Assembly: GCF_913776015.1 (NCBI RefSeq)
Contig: NZ_CAJYMD010000066.1
Span: 37,156 to 101,155 of the forward strand
DNA from: an uncultured Oxalicibacterium sp.
GTDB taxonomy: Bacteria; Pseudomonadota; Gammaproteobacteria; Burkholderiales; Burkholderiaceae_D
DNA: 64,000 bases
Direction: 5' to 3'
Shown: piece by piece, positions 42,125-52,081 of the stretch
How positions within the stretch are numbered: position 1 is the first letter of the stretch
Layout of the letters: every line of letters starts with the position of its first letter
The notes under the pieces: model-generated
Databases searched by the model: none
Told to the model about the DNA's origin: nothing
What the model saw: the letters and a program-made list of their open reading frames with translations, nothing else
Translations under genes and position numbers: made by a program

Positions 42125-42631
42125 GTGTCTAACAAGCAGTTCAATATCTTATTTCTTTGTACCGGCAATTCGGCACGTTCCATCATGGCAGAAGCACTCG
42201 TGACGACAATGGGTCATGGATTGTTAAAGGGTTACAGTGCAGGCAGCAATCCCAATGGTGTAGTCAATCCGTTTGCCATTGAACAAGTCAAAAAGACTGG
42301 GTATCCAACGGACAACCTCCGCAGTAAAAGCTGGGATGAGTTCGCTGGCCCTGATGCGCCACATATGGACTTCATCATTACGGTTTGCGACAACGCGGCT
42401 GGCGAAGTATGCCCAATCTGGCCAGGTCATCCATCGTCGGCACATTGGGGATTTCAGGACCCTGCAGCTGTTGAAGGCACTGACGAAGAAAAGCGCGCAG
42501 CCTTTGAGCGCATCTTCAAGCAAATCATGGCTCGCGTGAACGCGTTTGTCAGCCTGCCGCACAACATATTGGAGAAGCACTCCATCCACCAAGAAATACA
42601 GAAGATTGGGGCAACGCCTGTCGCTGGCTAA
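42125..42631 (+). CDS. arsC: Arsenate reductase, low-molecular-weight-phosphatase family
   Basis: ILFLCTGNSARSIMAEAL (CX5R) and DFIITVCDNAAGEVCPIWPGHPSSAHWGFQDPA; GTG start. Confidence 0.95.
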   Translation: MSNKQFNILFLCTGNSARSIMAEALVTTMGHGLLKGYSAGSNPNGVVNPFAIEQVKKTGYPTDNLRSKSWDEFAGPDAPHMDFIITVCDNAAGEVCPIWPGHPSSAHWGFQDPAAVEGTDEEKRAAFERIFKQIMARVNAFVSLPHNILEKHSIHQEIQKIGATPVAG

Positions 42632-42638
42632 GGATGGG

Positions 42639-43679
42639 ATGATGGGAAACTTCGAACGATACCTAACGTTGTGGGTCGGCTTATGCATTGTTGCAGGTGT
42701 CATCCTCGGGAAACTCTTCCCATCCGTGTTTGAGTTCATCGCGCAGCTGGAAGTCGCACAGGTGAATCTGCCTGTTGGACTTCTCATCTGGGTGATGATT
42801 ATTCCAATGCTGGTCAAAATCAACTTCTCGGCACTCTCGCAGGTGAAAAGTCATTGGCGTGGCATCGGCGTAACACTGGTCATCAATTGGCTGATTAAGC
42901 CTTTTTCGATGGCCTTGTTGGGTTGGCTCTTGATTCGGCACGTGTTCGCAGATTGGCTGCCCGCCGACCAGATTGATAGCTATGTTGCCGGACTCATCTT
43001 GCTGGCTGCCGCGCCGTGTACAGCGATGGTGTTTGTGTGGAGTCAGCTATGCAAAGGTGACCCATACTTCACGCTGTCGCAAGTGGCATTGAATGACGCC
43101 ATCATGATGGTGGCATTCGCGCCGTTGGTCGCACTGCTTCTCGGTATAGCATCCATTACCGTGCCGTGGGATACCCTCATCACGTCGGTTGGCTTGTACA
43201 TCATCGTGCCGGTTGTCTTGGCGCAGATGATTCGAAAAGCACTGCTTAAGCAAGGACCTGATGCCTTGGCAAAGGTGAGCCAGCAGTTGGGACCATTCTC
43301 GATAGCGGCGCTGTTATTGACCCTGGTCTTGCTATTTGCATTCCAAGGTGAAGCGATAACCGAACAACCGCTTGTTATCGGCATCCTTGCTATCCCTATC
43401 TTGATTCAGGTCTTCCTGAACTCAGGACTGGCTTACGTATTAAACCGCAAACTTGGTGTAGCGCATTGTGTTGCTGGGCCATCCAGCCTCATTGGCGCAT
43501 CGAACTTCTTCGAGCTATCCGTGGCGACCGCCATTAGCCTCTTCGGCTTCCAATCAGGTGCGGCACTCGCCACCGTGGTCGGTGTACTGATAGAAGTGCC
43601 GGTCATGCTGCTCGTCGTCGGCATCGTCAATCGGTCACAACGTTGGTACGAAGCAGGTATTGCAAGTAATGGGAAATGA
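42639..43679 (+). CDS. acr3: Arsenite efflux transporter, ACR3 family
   Basis: [73 protein letters not shown]. Confidence 0.95.
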   Translation: MMGNFERYLTLWVGLCIVAGVILGKLFPSVFEFIAQLEVAQVNLPVGLLIWVMIIPMLVKINFSALSQVKSHWRGIGVTLVINWLIKPFSMALLGWLLIRHVFADWLPADQIDSYVAGLILLAAAPCTAMVFVWSQLCKGDPYFTLSQVALNDAIMMVAFAPLVALLLGIASITVPWDTLITSVGLYIIVPVVLAQMIRKALLKQGPDALAKVSQQLGPFSIAALLLTLVLLFAFQGEAITEQPLVIGILAIPILIQVFLNSGLAYVLNRKLGVAHCVAGPSSLIGASNFFELSVATAISLFGFQSGAALATVVGVLIEVPVMLLVVGIVNRSQRWYEAGIASNGK

Positions 43680-43680
43680 C

Positions 43681-44415
43681 ATGACAAGTAGCAATCCAGA
43701 CTTACCCAACGTATCGTCTCAACTCGATACACCTACGCACGCACAGTTAGACGCATCAAACGTATCCACGCATCCACCAAGAATTCTGTTGCTGTATGGG
43801 TCGCTTCGTGAGCGTTCATACAGCAAGTTATTAACGCTGGAAGCGGAAAGAATTCTGAAGCATTTTGGTGCCGAAACAAGGGTCTTCGACCCTGCTGGCT
43901 TGCCGATGGTCGATAGCTGCCCAGCGGACCATCCAAAAGTGCAGGAACTGCGCAATCTATCTGCATGGTCCGAAGGTCATGTGTGGTGCAGTCCCGAGCG
44001 TCACGGTGCAATGACAGGCGTGTTCAAATCCCAGATTGATTGGTTACCACTCGAAGTCGGGAGTGTACGGCCGACGCAAGGACGAACGCTGGCTGTGATG
44101 CAGGTGAGCGGTGGTAGCCAGTCTTTCAATACTGTCAATCAGTTGCGTGTACTTGGCCGCTGGATGCGCATGGTTACTATTCCTAACCAAAGTTCAGTTG
44201 CCAAGGCATTCGAAGAGTTTGATGAGGCTGGGCGCATGAAGCCCTCCAGTTACTACGACAGATTGGTAGATGTGATGGAAGAGCTGTACAAGTTCACTCT
44301 ACTTGTTCGCGACCGGTCGGATTATCTGACTGACCGATACAGCGAACGCAATGCAGAGCAAGAGAAACAACGGACTACCTTGGCAGCTAATGCCATGAGT
44401 CACGAATCGAAGTAA
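43681..44415 (+). CDS. arsH: ArsH NADPH-dependent FMN reductase (organoarsenical resistance)
   Basis: [87 protein letters not shown]. Confidence 0.95.
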   Translation: MTSSNPDLPNVSSQLDTPTHAQLDASNVSTHPPRILLLYGSLRERSYSKLLTLEAERILKHFGAETRVFDPAGLPMVDSCPADHPKVQELRNLSAWSEGHVWCSPERHGAMTGVFKSQIDWLPLEVGSVRPTQGRTLAVMQVSGGSQSFNTVNQLRVLGRWMRMVTIPNQSSVAKAFEEFDEAGRMKPSSYYDRLVDVMEELYKFTLLVRDRSDYLTDRYSERNAEQEKQRTTLAANAMSHESK

Positions 44416-44637
44416 GAAATATGCCGCTTTTTAGCCAATAGTGGATGTCCGAACTTGATCAACAGCAAACGTGTTCAATGGTCGCTCTAGAACTATCTAG
44501 CATGGCTTTAGGCATGAAAAGGCCTGCTATTTTGAAACGAAACCAAATTAATCCACCTAACATGTACGCAGAGCGAGCTGGCGTACATTCTATTTTTTCA
44601 ACCAATGCCAACATGCTGTTTTTTTTGTGGGTCACCG

Positions 44638-45003
44638 ATGCCAACAGTACTGATCGCCGAAGACAATCCTGACGCTCGGGAGTCTCTTACCGAGGCATTG
44701 AGAATAGCTGGGTATACAGTTCTGGCAGCCCAAGATGGGCAAGTCGCTATAGAAATAGCGAAGGTTTTTAAACCGGATGTTGTGCTTACAGACATAGACA
44801 TGCCAGGTCTTGACGGGCTTAGTCTCTGCTTTCAGATCAAAGCGAATCCTGACCTAGAAAATATTCCAGTTGTGCTGTTAAGTGGAAGGCTGCCCATTTA
44901 CCAACCTGAAGCAGTATTCGATGTCATTCAAAAACCGCTGTTAATCGAAGAAGTTCTCTCATCTGTGCGAGCAGCTACTACCGTCAGACATCGTGCAGCT
45001 TAA
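44638..45003 (+). CDS. Single-domain response regulator (REC only)
   Basis: MPTVLIAEDNPDARESLTEALRIAGYTVLAAQDGQVAIEIAKVFKPDVVLTDIDMPGLDGL...IQKPL; no output domain. Confidence 0.88.
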   Translation: MPTVLIAEDNPDARESLTEALRIAGYTVLAAQDGQVAIEIAKVFKPDVVLTDIDMPGLDGLSLCFQIKANPDLENIPVVLLSGRLPIYQPEAVFDVIQKPLLIEEVLSSVRAATTVRHRAA

Positions 45004-45090
45004 GCATCTCTGAAAAATCTCGCCTGGCGCAACGTCCATATCAGCCGGTCGACTACATCAAATCCATCAGGACGAAGCGTTGGATGTCGG

Positions 45091-46308
45091 TCATTCGCTT
45101 AACGTCCACAGAGCAACGTCCGTACGTCGTTCCAAGAAGCCTGCTTCGCAGTACGTGAGGTACATCTCCCACAAGCGAATGAAGGCATCGTCGAACCCCT
45201 GCGCGCGTACCTGATCAAGTTGTGACATGAATGCACGGCGCCAGTGATGCAGGGTGCGCGCGTAATCTAGACCGAAAGATTGATGACGCTCCAATTGCAA
45301 TTCAGCACGCTCAGCCTGCGCCTGCAATATCGATGGACTCGGCAGCATGCCGCCAGGGAAAATGAATTGCTGGATGAAATCGGTGCTGCTGCGATAGTGC
45401 GCGAAATGTGCATCGGCAATGTCGATCGATTGCAAGACGATTTTGCCTTGTGGTTTTAGGCTGCGCTTCAACATGGCAAAGTAGGTTGACCAATGCGCCT
45501 CACCGACTGCTTCCAGCATCTCGATCGAGACAATGTGATCGTATTGCGCGTCAACATCGCGGTAATCTTGCAATGTCAGCGTGACTCTGTCGTCGAGGCC
45601 CGCCTCGCGCATCCGCTGCTCGGCGAAGGCAAGTTGCGCTGGAGACAGCGTAATGCCATGCACACTGATCCCTTGCCGTGCCGCATGCTCTGCAAAACCA
45701 CCCCAGCCACAACCAATTTCCAGAATACGCTGGCCCGGCCGTGCATCCAGCTCATCCAGAATGCGCTGGTATTTGTTGCTTTGCGCGCGGTCCAAAGACA
45801 CGTGCTCATCGTCGCCAAACCATGCCGAAGAGTACGTCATGCTCGAATCGAGCCATAACTGATAAAACGAATTTCCCAGATCGTAATGCGCCTGAATATT
45901 GCGACGGCTACCAGAACGGCTGTTGTTGTTCAGCCATAGATGGGAGAGACGACGTAGCAATAGCGCCCACCATTTACCATGCAGCGCACGTTCCAACGCA
46001 TGCTGATTACGTATTACCAAACGAAACAACTCCAGTAGCCCTTGGCTGCTTACCCAGCCTTGTCGCAGACTATCGGCAAAACCAATGTCGCCCTGCATCA
46101 TCATCGGACGCGCGGCGCGCCAGTCATGGATCGCCAAATCCGCATGGATACCTGAACCGTTTCCGAATCGCAGGACGACGCCATCTGGCGTCGTTACCTC
46201 CAATGTGCCTTCTTCGATACGCTCGAACATCGCAAACAACAAATGTCCTGCTAGCGGTAGCGTCTCGGGCTTGGGAAAAGAAAGTGTACGACTAGATTTG
46301 CTTTTCAT
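45091..46308 (-). CDS. cfa: Cyclopropane-fatty-acyl-phospholipid synthase family methyltransferase, paralogue 1
   Basis: NIQAHYDLGNSFYQLWLDSSMTYSSAWF, RILEIGCGWGGFAEHAA, VSIEMLEAVGEAHWSTYFAMLKRSLKPQGKIVLQSI, FIFPGGMLPS. Confidence 0.92.
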   Translation of the reverse strand: MKSKSSRTLSFPKPETLPLAGHLLFAMFERIEEGTLEVTTPDGVVLRFGNGSGIHADLAIHDWRAARPMMMQGDIGFADSLRQGWVSSQGLLELFRLVIRNQHALERALHGKWWALLLRRLSHLWLNNNSRSGSRRNIQAHYDLGNSFYQLWLDSSMTYSSAWFGDDEHVSLDRAQSNKYQRILDELDARPGQRILEIGCGWGGFAEHAARQGISVHGITLSPAQLAFAEQRMREAGLDDRVTLTLQDYRDVDAQYDHIVSIEMLEAVGEAHWSTYFAMLKRSLKPQGKIVLQSIDIADAHFAHYRSSTDFIQQFIFPGGMLPSPSILQAQAERAELQLERHQSFGLDYARTLHHWRRAFMSQLDQVRAQGFDDAFIRLWEMYLTYCEAGFLERRTDVALWTLSE

Positions 46309-47110
46309 TGCCGGAATTCCTTTGGTTTCTGGTCAGCGAATGATACGGTGGCGCCGGTTTCGAATAGAACGGTATCTTCTTGATCCACAATCGCAACGCC
46401 TGAACATGAATACGAACGACGACACCCAAAGTCAGAAGAGGCATCTGACAAAACACCTTGAGAAGATTGCTATCCGTCGCCGGTGAGGTTTGCAAATCAA
46501 TCGATGTGACAATCAACGGATGGTGCTCTTCCACTTCATCGAAATAATCGATCGCCATGCGATGTCGACCATTTTCTCCCTGATAGCGAAAACGATAATG
46601 CCCGCCGACCTTGCAGAACGGTGAAACGTGAAAATTCTTGCTGCAGATGAGCGACGTGCTTGCCGTAATAGGTGCATTCCCTTCCGCACACAACAGATAC
46701 TGATGGTGCTCACCGAACGTATTGTTGACCTCTGCGAGAATGAGGCGTAAGTGCCCGTCGCGATCATGCAGATACCAGAAACTGACAGGATTGAATACAT
46801 AGCCAAGTACGCGCGGCATGGCTTGCAGCCAAATCTCGCCATCAGGTAGCTTGAGACCAGCATCATTCACGACACCTGCAATCCAGCGTCGCAAATCGCC
46901 TTGTCGATCACCATGATCACGCTCAAAAAAAGCAAGCAATCCGCGACGGTTGAGGGAAAACAGCCAATTGTTCTTTTTCCTGATTGCTTCCAGCGCGTGC
47001 AAGGGTATGCGCAAACAGAAAATCGGGTAGGCAAAACGATGCCGGGATGGGCGCGTGCGCGCATGCATCACTTCACCAATACCGATTTCCATGACAGCGC
47101 GATCATTCAT
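46292..47110 (-). CDS. DUF1365 family protein
   Basis: TRPSRHRFAYPIFCLRIPL, RVLGYVFNPVSFWYLHDRDGHLRLILAEVNNTFGEHHQYLL, KNFHVSPFCKVGGHYRFRY. Confidence 0.9.
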   Translation of the reverse strand: MNDRAVMEIGIGEVMHARTRPSRHRFAYPIFCLRIPLHALEAIRKKNNWLFSLNRRGLLAFFERDHGDRQGDLRRWIAGVVNDAGLKLPDGEIWLQAMPRVLGYVFNPVSFWYLHDRDGHLRLILAEVNNTFGEHHQYLLCAEGNAPITASTSLICSKNFHVSPFCKVGGHYRFRYQGENGRHRMAIDYFDEVEEHHPLIVTSIDLQTSPATDSNLLKVFCQMPLLTLGVVVRIHVQALRLWIKKIPFYSKPAPPYHSLTRNQRNSGNEKQI

Positions 47111-48380
47111 AGACAGCCTGCCAAGGTGGCTGAATACCGAAACCGCGTGCAACCCGCAATGCGGATTTCAATCCATCTTCATGAAAACCGTAGCCACTCC
47201 ATGCTCCGCAAAACCAGATACGATCGCGCCCCTGGATCTCAGGCAAAGCGCGTTGGGCCTTGATAGCAGCAGCGTCCATCAGCGGATGCGCATACTCAAA
47301 ACGTCCGAGCACAGCTTCATCAGAAATGGACGTATCAGGATTGAGCGTCACAATCACCTGGCTTTGCCACGGTAATGGTTGCAATGCATTCAGCAGATAG
47401 CTGACCGTAACGGGATAATCGGCATGCTGGGTGGTGGCCATCCGATAATTCCACGCTGCCCATGCCTTGCGGTTGCGCGGCAGCTGCGAGATATCCGTAT
47501 GCAGCACGGCCTGATTCGGCTGAGTACGAAAGGCACCAAGGATCTCGCGCTCTTCGGGATTACAATCCAGCAGTTGCATCGTGCTCGGCGCATGGCAGGC
47601 CATCACGACCTGATCAAAACACGCTGCTCCTTGAGCACTATCGACCATCACGCCCTGCCCGTTTCTCCGCACCGCATATACAGGGCAATCCAGATAAGTT
47701 TCTGCAATATCGGGCAGCATGCGGTTGACATAGTCGCGGGCGCCACCCAGCACGGTTTTCCAGATTGGACGCTCATTAATCTGCAACAAGCGATGATTGA
47801 GACAAAAACGCAAGAAGGTCGCTGCCGGGAAATCCAATACGGCTTGCGTCGAACAAGACCAGATCGCCGCTGTCATCGGAAGCAGATACCATTCACGCAT
47901 ATCCGTACCGTAGCCTTGCCTGTTGAGCAATTCACCCAGACTGCATTCGGTTTCTGCCACTTCTTTCAGATACATCTCTGCGTGGCGATTGAACCGCAAA
48001 ATGTCTTTTAACATCCGCAAAAAACGCGGACGAACCAGATTGCGACGCTGGCAGAAAATGGTATCGAGGTTATTGCCCGCCCATTCGATGCCGCATTTTT
48101 CGACCGCGACCGAAAAAGTCATGCTGGTTTCATGCGTCTGAACACCCAGATGATGAAACAAGGCGATCAAATTGGGATAAGTGAGATCGTTGTGTACAAG
48201 AAAACCGGTGTCGACAGGTGCCGTCATGCCTTCGAGTGTCACATCCACGGTATGGGTATGACCACCAAAATAGGAATTTGCCTCGAATAGTGTCACTTGA
48301 TGCTGGCGCGCAAGCAGCCATGCCGAAGCCAAGCCGGCAATACCAGAACCAATAACCGCAATGCGCTGCTTTTCGCTCAT
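47103..48380 (-). CDS. FAD/NAD(P)-binding amine-oxidase-like oxidoreductase
   Basis: RIAVIGSGIAGLASAWLLARQHQVTLFEANSYFGGHTHTVDV Rossmann motif; C-terminal IWFCGAWSGYGFHEDGLKSALRVARGFG. Confidence 0.92.
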   Translation of the reverse strand: MSEKQRIAVIGSGIAGLASAWLLARQHQVTLFEANSYFGGHTHTVDVTLEGMTAPVDTGFLVHNDLTYPNLIALFHHLGVQTHETSMTFSVAVEKCGIEWAGNNLDTIFCQRRNLVRPRFLRMLKDILRFNRHAEMYLKEVAETECSLGELLNRQGYGTDMREWYLLPMTAAIWSCSTQAVLDFPAATFLRFCLNHRLLQINERPIWKTVLGGARDYVNRMLPDIAETYLDCPVYAVRRNGQGVMVDSAQGAACFDQVVMACHAPSTMQLLDCNPEEREILGAFRTQPNQAVLHTDISQLPRNRKAWAAWNYRMATTQHADYPVTVSYLLNALQPLPWQSQVIVTLNPDTSISDEAVLGRFEYAHPLMDAAAIKAQRALPEIQGRDRIWFCGAWSGYGFHEDGLKSALRVARGFGIQPPWQAVYE

Positions 48381-48868
48381 CACGTTTCCTTCAACAAAGC
48401 CAAACGCAAATTCTGGCTGTGGCATTCAGGATCAAACCAGATACGCGCCATGGCATCAGTCAATGCACCATCTTCAATACAACCCAACGTCGCTTTGTCG
48501 TTCAACAAGGTAAGCGAACGACCACGCTGGAAAATCATCCACAACGCATCGCCACGTCCCGCATTAGGCATGATGTCTCGTAATGCTTGCATCCAGACTG
48601 TCAGTTGTTCGGAAGCAGGCTTGCTCAAGCGGGTTATCTCGCGCTCACTCGCATCCAGAATCGATTCGGCACTCACATTACGCAAATAAGCAAACTGCAA
48701 AGCGAAACTGTCATTTGCCGGCATGCTCGCACCAAGCCGCAACGCGCCTGCGGTCCACAGCGTGGCGTGATATACCGAAAAAACGCTCCACGTCAGCGTT
48801 CCTGTTCCTTGTTGCTGCCATACGCCTTTAATCGGCATGTGCTCGTCGAGAAAGTTTTTGCCTTGCAT
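48380..48868 (-). CDS. Chalcone-isomerase-like family protein
   Basis: GTLTWSVFSVYHATLWTAGALRLGASMPANDSFALQFAYLRNVSAESILDASEREITRL; TGATG overlap with the oxidoreductase gene. Confidence 0.72.
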   Translation of the reverse strand: MQGKNFLDEHMPIKGVWQQQGTGTLTWSVFSVYHATLWTAGALRLGASMPANDSFALQFAYLRNVSAESILDASEREITRLSKPASEQLTVWMQALRDIMPNAGRGDALWMIFQRGRSLTLLNDKATLGCIEDGALTDAMARIWFDPECHSQNLRLALLKET

Positions 48869-48921
48869 GGAAAGACCAATATTACTATCAAGTTCAAAAT
48901 ATAACACATAAGTTCATTTAC

Positions 48922-48954
48922 AAAACCAATTGGTTTTATTTTTAACCTTATGGT
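48922..48954. promoter_or_regulatory. Perfect 16-bp palindrome plus a second imperfect copy, candidate TetR operators
   Basis: AAAACCAATTGGTTTT (48922-48937) and ACCTTATGGT (48945-48954), core centres 20 bp apart. Confidence 0.65.
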
Positions 48955-48986
48955 CTATAATAGGCAAAACAACGTTATGAGCAGCA

Positions 48987-49598
48987 ATGAATACAGCCAC
49001 CAAGCCCAGCCTGAAAGAACGGCAATTTGCCTTGCGCGAGAGTGCCATCCTCGATGCGGTAGACGCACTGCTATCCAGCAAAGGCTTCGACCTGACCACA
49101 ATGGACGAGGTCGCGCAGGCTGTGGGGATTTCCAAAGCCAGTCTTTACAAGCACTTCGATTCCAAGGAGTTGCTGGCAGCGGCGACCATGACGCGCCTGC
49201 TTGATCGCACACTGGATAAAGTGGCAGAACTGGCGCAACAAGAGACGCCACTGGAAAATTTAAAGGCAGTCGTGGCGTGGAGCGTGCGCGAACATCTCGC
49301 TGGCCGCATGCCAACACTCCCCTCTACCCGCTCTAGCATTCACGAGTTCATGCTGCGGCACCAGCCCTACGTCAGCAAACTCGAACAACTGACAGAAATA
49401 CTTGGCGCATGGATCATTACCGCACAGGAAGCTGGCCAAATCAATCCCCAACTTCCTGGCGAGGTTGTGCTCTACACCATCTATGCACGGCCATGCGACC
49501 CGGTCATCGACTTTTTGAAAATGGGCGGTGCTTTTACCGACGATGAAATCGTCGCCGCCATCGTCACAACCTGTTTCAACGGATTGCAGCCGAACTAG
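48987..49598 (+). CDS. TetR-family transcriptional regulator
   Basis: ILDAVDALLSSKGFDLTTMDEVAQAVGISKASLYKHFDSKELLAAATM. Confidence 0.92.
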   Translation: MNTATKPSLKERQFALRESAILDAVDALLSSKGFDLTTMDEVAQAVGISKASLYKHFDSKELLAAATMTRLLDRTLDKVAELAQQETPLENLKAVVAWSVREHLAGRMPTLPSTRSSIHEFMLRHQPYVSKLEQLTEILGAWIITAQEAGQINPQLPGEVVLYTIYARPCDPVIDFLKMGGAFTDDEIVAAIVTTCFNGLQPN

Positions 49599-49631
49599 CG
49601 CCTGCCCTTATCACGTCGGAGGAGAAGCACA

Positions 49632-50675
49632 ATGCAATTGATCAAATACGCAATCGAGCTTTCCGAACATGGCCGAATGCCGGACGCCTTGATTCGAGCC
49701 GGCATTCGTCATTTATTGAAGGCGCGCCTACATGACGTGTCAGCTCATGAAACAGCTGCCAGCGCAGATCTGCAACATGCGTTCGTACAGGAGATGTGTC
49801 AGGCACCGGTTGCACTTGTACCCGAGCTGGCAAACGAACAGCACTACGAGCTTCCCAGTGAGTTCTTTCATCTGAGTCTGGGACAACAACTTAAATACAG
49901 CTGCTGTTACTGGGATGAAAAAACTGCGACGCTGTCAGAGGCGGAAGAAGCCGCTCTCGCATTGACCGTCCAGCATGCCGGGATTGCACATGGCCAGAAG
50001 ATCCTCGAACTCGGCTGTGGATGGGGTTCGCTAACGCTCTACATCGCAAAGCACTTTCCCGATAGCCATATCACTGCCGTTTCCAATTCACACTCCCAAC
50101 GCCACTATATTGAAAATGCGGCGCGCGAACGCAAGCTGGAGAACGTAACCGTCATCACGGCAGACATGAACGCATTCTCCACGGCACCCGCGCAGTTTGA
50201 CCGCATTGTGTCGGTGGAGATGTTTGAACACATGCGCAATTACCAGACATTATTCGGGCGTGTTGCCGACTGGCTCAAACCGGATGGCCGTTTCTTTATG
50301 CATATCTTTGTGCATCGTCTGACGCCATACGCATTCGTTGCACAAGGCGATGACGACTGGATGAGCGAACTGTTCTTCTCGGGCGGCATGATGCCAAGCG
50401 ATGCGCTTCCCCTGCATTTTCAACGGCACCTTGCATTGCAACAGCAGTGGCGCTGGAGCGGCACGCATTACGAAAAAACAGCGAATGCCTGGCTGGCAGA
50501 AATGGATGCCAACAGCGATCGCATCATGCACCTCTTCGAGAAAACGTATGGAGAAGATGCGCAGCGCTGGTTTAACCGCTGGCGCATCTTCTACATGTCC
50601 TGCGCTGAACTGTTTGGCTACGCGCACGGTCAGGAATGGTATGTCAGCCATTATCTTTTCGAGCGTCAAAAATGA
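49632..50675 (+). CDS. Cyclopropane-fatty-acid-synthase-like SAM methyltransferase, paralogue 2
   Basis: EFFHLSLGQQLKYSCCYWDEKTATLSEAEEAALALTVQHAGIAHGQKILELGCGWGSLTLYIAKHFP, RIVSVEMFEHMRNYQTLFGRVADWLKPDGRFFMHIF. Confidence 0.9.
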   Translation: MQLIKYAIELSEHGRMPDALIRAGIRHLLKARLHDVSAHETAASADLQHAFVQEMCQAPVALVPELANEQHYELPSEFFHLSLGQQLKYSCCYWDEKTATLSEAEEAALALTVQHAGIAHGQKILELGCGWGSLTLYIAKHFPDSHITAVSNSHSQRHYIENAARERKLENVTVITADMNAFSTAPAQFDRIVSVEMFEHMRNYQTLFGRVADWLKPDGRFFMHIFVHRLTPYAFVAQGDDDWMSELFFSGGMMPSDALPLHFQRHLALQQQWRWSGTHYEKTANAWLAEMDANSDRIMHLFEKTYGEDAQRWFNRWRIFYMSCAELFGYAHGQEWYVSHYLFERQK

Positions 50676-51454
50676 TTCCATTCGATCTATCGTTTTGGCA
50701 GCCATGGTTGTATGCACTGCCCTATCTGGCCTTGTTCGCAATCATCGGCTGGCTTTACGGTACGTGGCGTCGCAACGTACATGTCATCGATAGCATGTGG
50801 AGTCTGTATTTCCTGCTTACTGCGTATGTCGTCGCACTACAGCAAACCCAAACGACGCGTAGCATTTTCGTGTTGTTCGTTGCGACGCTATGGGCGCTAC
50901 GTTTGAGCGGCTATCTCACGCTGCGCAATTGGGGCAAGCCGGAGGACCATCGTTACCAGAAGATTCGTGAAAACAATTCGCCCCACTTCTGGATCAAAAG
51001 TCTGTACCTGGTCTTTGGGTTTCAGATGTTGCTGGCATGGTGCATTGCATTGCCCTTAATCGCCGGCATACAAAGTTCTGCAACCTTCAACTGGCTGGAT
51101 GTTATTGGCCTGACGGTAGCTCTATTTGGCATTGCGTACGAAGGCATTGCAGACTGGCAGCTCTATCGATTCAAGCAAGATCCAGCCAACCGCGGGAAAG
51201 TACTTGATCATGGCCTCTGGGCGTGGTCACGCCACCCTAACTACTTTGGTGAATGTGCCACGTGGTGGGGTTTCTTCCTCATAGCTGCTGCAGCGGGGCA
51301 TTGGTGGACCATCTTCAGCCCGATTGTGATGACGACCCTATTGCTCAAAGTCAGCGGTGTCAGTCTGCTGGAAAAAAACATACATGAAAGACGACCTGCT
51401 TACCGCGACTATATTGCGCGTACCAGCACCTTCATTCCGTGGCCACCTAAATGA
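50672..51454 (+). CDS. DUF1295 membrane protein (steroid 5-alpha-reductase C-terminal-like)
   Basis: ATGA overlap with the upstream gene; YRFKQDPANRGKVLDHGLWAWSRHPNYFGECATWWGFFL. Confidence 0.9.
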   Translation: MIPFDLSFWQPWLYALPYLALFAIIGWLYGTWRRNVHVIDSMWSLYFLLTAYVVALQQTQTTRSIFVLFVATLWALRLSGYLTLRNWGKPEDHRYQKIRENNSPHFWIKSLYLVFGFQMLLAWCIALPLIAGIQSSATFNWLDVIGLTVALFGIAYEGIADWQLYRFKQDPANRGKVLDHGLWAWSRHPNYFGECATWWGFFLIAAAAGHWWTIFSPIVMTTLLLKVSGVSLLEKNIHERRPAYRDYIARTSTFIPWPPK

Positions 51455-51486
51455 AATCGTTTCTTGCATCCACCAAGGAGAATGGC

Positions 51487-52032
51487 ATGTCCCACAAGAC
51501 TTTCCTGACAACACTGATGGGGGCATTAAGCCTCTCTGCGTGCACAACCACGGCAACAGTTCCTCTTGCAGATCAGGTCGACATCGATCGCTTTATGGGT
51601 AAATGGTATGTCATTGCGCATATTCCGCTGTGGGTCGACAAGGAATCTTTCAATGCCATAGAGTCTTATGAGCGAGAGAAAGACGGAAAAATTGCCACGA
51701 CCTTCACGTTCAATGAAGGAAGCTTGCAAGGACCGTTGAAGACTTATCGACCAACCGGTTTCGTAAAGGAAGGTCACAACAATGCGCTATGGGGCATGCA
51801 GTTCGTCTGGCCCATCAAGGCACAATACAAGATCAGTTACATCGCACCAGACTACTCGACCACCATCGTGGCGCGCGACAAATTGGATTACGTATGGATC
51901 ATGGCAAGAAAGCCGAAAATCGACGAGAAAGAGTACCAGCGCTTACTAACGATGATTGAAGGATACGGCTACGACATCAAAAAACTACGCGTTGTCCCAC
52001 ATGATCAGGCAACACCAACGACCTCAAAATAG
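51487..52032 (+). CDS. blc: Bacterial lipocalin (Blc-like lipoprotein)
   Basis: Lipobox LSAC, then DIDRFMGKWYVIAHIP (GxW motif); AAGGAG ribosome site 6 nt upstream of ATG 51487. Confidence 0.88.
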   Translation: MSHKTFLTTLMGALSLSACTTTATVPLADQVDIDRFMGKWYVIAHIPLWVDKESFNAIESYEREKDGKIATTFTFNEGSLQGPLKTYRPTGFVKEGHNNALWGMQFVWPIKAQYKISYIAPDYSTTIVARDKLDYVWIMARKPKIDEKEYQRLLTMIEGYGYDIKKLRVVPHDQATPTTSK

Positions 52033-52081
52033 CGGAGCAACGCAACCTGTCATTGCCATGAAGATTCAGTCCGGTGCCGCG

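Noticed and set aside
44445-44672. 75-aa ORF between arsH and the REC gene
   Set aside because: No family resemblance, atypical composition, overlaps the REC gene start in another frame.
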